From Bacteroides sp. AN502(2024) (GTDB lineage Bacteria; Bacteroidota; Bacteroidia; Bacteroidales; Bacteroidaceae): a stretch of 64,000 nucleotides of DNA. The notes beneath the pieces are model-generated. The model was not told the DNA's origin, did no database searches, and was given only the letters and a program-made list of their open reading frames with translations. This document shows positions 63,212 to 64,000 of the stretch, piece after piece (within the stretch, counting starts at the first letter, position 1; each line of letters begins with the position of its first letter). The DNA lies in assembly GCF_041227145.1 (NCBI RefSeq), contig NZ_JBGFSP010000003.1:1612001-1676000 (forward strand), read 5' to 3'. Both the position numbers and the translations under genes were made by a program.

Positions 63212-63375
63212 AGTAGAAAAAAATTAAAAAATGAACGATAAGAAGAAACACCTAAGGCGATGCTTCCGCATCGCAGCACACGAATATAAGGATTTTTACT
63301 ACAATAACAAGCGATAAACAATATTTCTTAAATGAAAAAGCCGTGCTCCACTCAACATAAAGTGACACATTTTAC
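63212..63375. terminator. Short intergenic stretch with a hairpin
   Basis: GCGATGC-TTCC-GCATCGC (63257-63274) is a perfect 7-bp stem, followed on the minus strand by a T-rich run, so it may end the glycosyltransferase transcript. Nothing else is recognised here. Confidence 0.4.
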
Positions 63376-63999
63376 CTAATAGATTAGTGACTGAAGCATT
63401 TTTTTATCACAGCAGTATCGCAATAAATATAGCTTCTCTGAGAATTTATAATAACGACTAGGCTTTTGATTATTCTCATTAATAATATAATTCATAGTTT
63501 GAAGATTGTTCTTTTCTAATACTCTTCTTTCTTTTGCTGACACTGGATAATTTACTATCGGCAGACAGTCCTTCCATTTTGTGAAAAATATTCGTGCATT
63601 AGTCAACCATTCATTATCTAGTTTTGAATTACTAATGTGCTCTATTAGGATATCATACACACATAATGATTTCAGCCCCAGCATATAAACCTGCAATGAG
63701 ATATCAATATCGTAAAAATGAAATCCTCTGTAATTTATTTCATCAAATCTTATTTTATCAAAAACAGATTTCCTCATGCAAAAAAAACATCCATCCACTG
63801 CTACCACTTCTATGGCTTTCGCATCTGCAATGGGTTTAAAACAAGTATTATAAGTAATGGTTGGATCAGCCCTATTAGTATCAATAGAATACTGGCAAAT
63901 TGCATCCTTTCCTGCATCTGTACTTCCAGGTCCCCACCAAATACCCGGTATTTGACTAATAAAACGTGGTCCAGAAATTCCAATAAGCCCTACTTTCAA
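63376..63999 (-). CDS. Glycosyltransferase, GT2-like, partial (5' end beyond the window)
   Basis: The 207 codons seen are the C-terminal part. Reading begins at a TTG that is probably an internal Leu, so the gene continues past 64000. VDGCFFCMRKSVFDKIRFDE with GFHFYDIDISLQVYMLGL is the acceptor-loop region of GT-A fold transferases of the Glyco_tranf_2_5 type; the DIDISLQ acids fit the catalytic zone. A helical tail follows (KFSEKLYLLRYCCDKK). Such enzymes build surface polysaccharides, so a capsule or O-antigen-like locus probably lies to the right. Confidence 0.8.
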   Translation of the reverse strand: MKVGLIGISGPRFISQIPGIWWGPGSTDAGKDAICQYSIDTNRADPTITYNTCFKPIADAKAIEVVAVDGCFFCMRKSVFDKIRFDEINYRGFHFYDIDISLQVYMLGLKSLCVYDILIEHISNSKLDNEWLTNARIFFTKWKDCLPIVNYPVSAKERRVLEKNNLQTMNYIINENNQKPSRYYKFSEKLYLLRYCCDKKMLQSLIY

Positions 64000-64000
64000 A

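Noticed and set aside
1..64000. tRNA, rRNA genes or a known riboswitch
   Set aside because: No cloverleaf, rRNA-like block or conserved aptamer sequence was recognised by eye; a covariance-model search would be needed to exclude small RNAs.

Overview
The window reads as a Bacteroides chromosome, most likely a gut species of the thetaiotaomicron/ovatus type. The evidence is the TAnnTTTG promoter boxes in front of many genes, the SufBCDS cluster, GtrA/GT2/LTA-synthase-like envelope genes, an HU-HIG DNA-binding protein, a VirE-type primase/helicase and CTnDOT-like mobile genes. The genus is inferred from gene content; no 16S rRNA or tRNA gene is present.

Layout. 1-5.4 kb is a decaying accessory patch: a lipoprotein gene cut by an IS4-family element, a frameshifted coiled-coil exported protein, a transglutaminase-like lipoprotein and a gene remnant. 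5.4-7.6 kb is a secreted GH36 alpha-galactosidase. 7.9-18.3 kb (minus strand) holds rimP-nusA-infB, a terminator, then cvpA-sufB-sufC-sufD-sufS; sufS carries a frameshift that removes its catalytic cysteine. 18.5-24 kb has a small membrane protein, a YgjP-like metallopeptidase, an ECF sigma factor with its probable anti-sigma, and speA-argB. 23.9-29.3 kb is a tight three-gene operon: Sel1-repeat protein, divergent HSP90-family ATPase, TPR-like protein. aroK follows, then a second IS4 copy, then rnhA and an ArnT/GT39-like transferase. 33.8-39.9 kb is a five-gene envelope operon: MsbA-like ABC transporter, polysaccharide deacetylase, GT2, GtrA, LTA-synthase-like transferase.

40-64 kb is accessory. 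A VirE-type gene (minus strand) and an HU-HIG gene (plus strand), which I believe normally sit side by side, are separated by about 16 kb of foreign DNA. That insert carries a CTnDOT-type tyrosine recombinase, excisionase-like HTH genes, a DUF3408 protein, MobA and a likely oriT, but no relaxase. Next come a WYL regulator and one continuous operon: hsdM, a DUF1016 nuclease, hsdS, hsdR, then a two-TM macro-domain protein and a TIR protein. The last pair matches type II Thoeris. The operon therefore joins DNA-level restriction to NAD-derived signalling and membrane disruption under one promoter, beside a possible regulator. The right edge has an AAA/PD-(D/E)XK ATPase, a fragment of another ATPase and a partial glycosyltransferase that suggests a polysaccharide locus beyond.

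Two other patterns stand out. Two untranslated regions (18998-19079 and 60539-60614) each hold four short palindromes, or palindrome halves, on an exact 22-bp period. The rimP-nusA-infB leader contains a terminator-like hairpin that would suit control by NusA itself.
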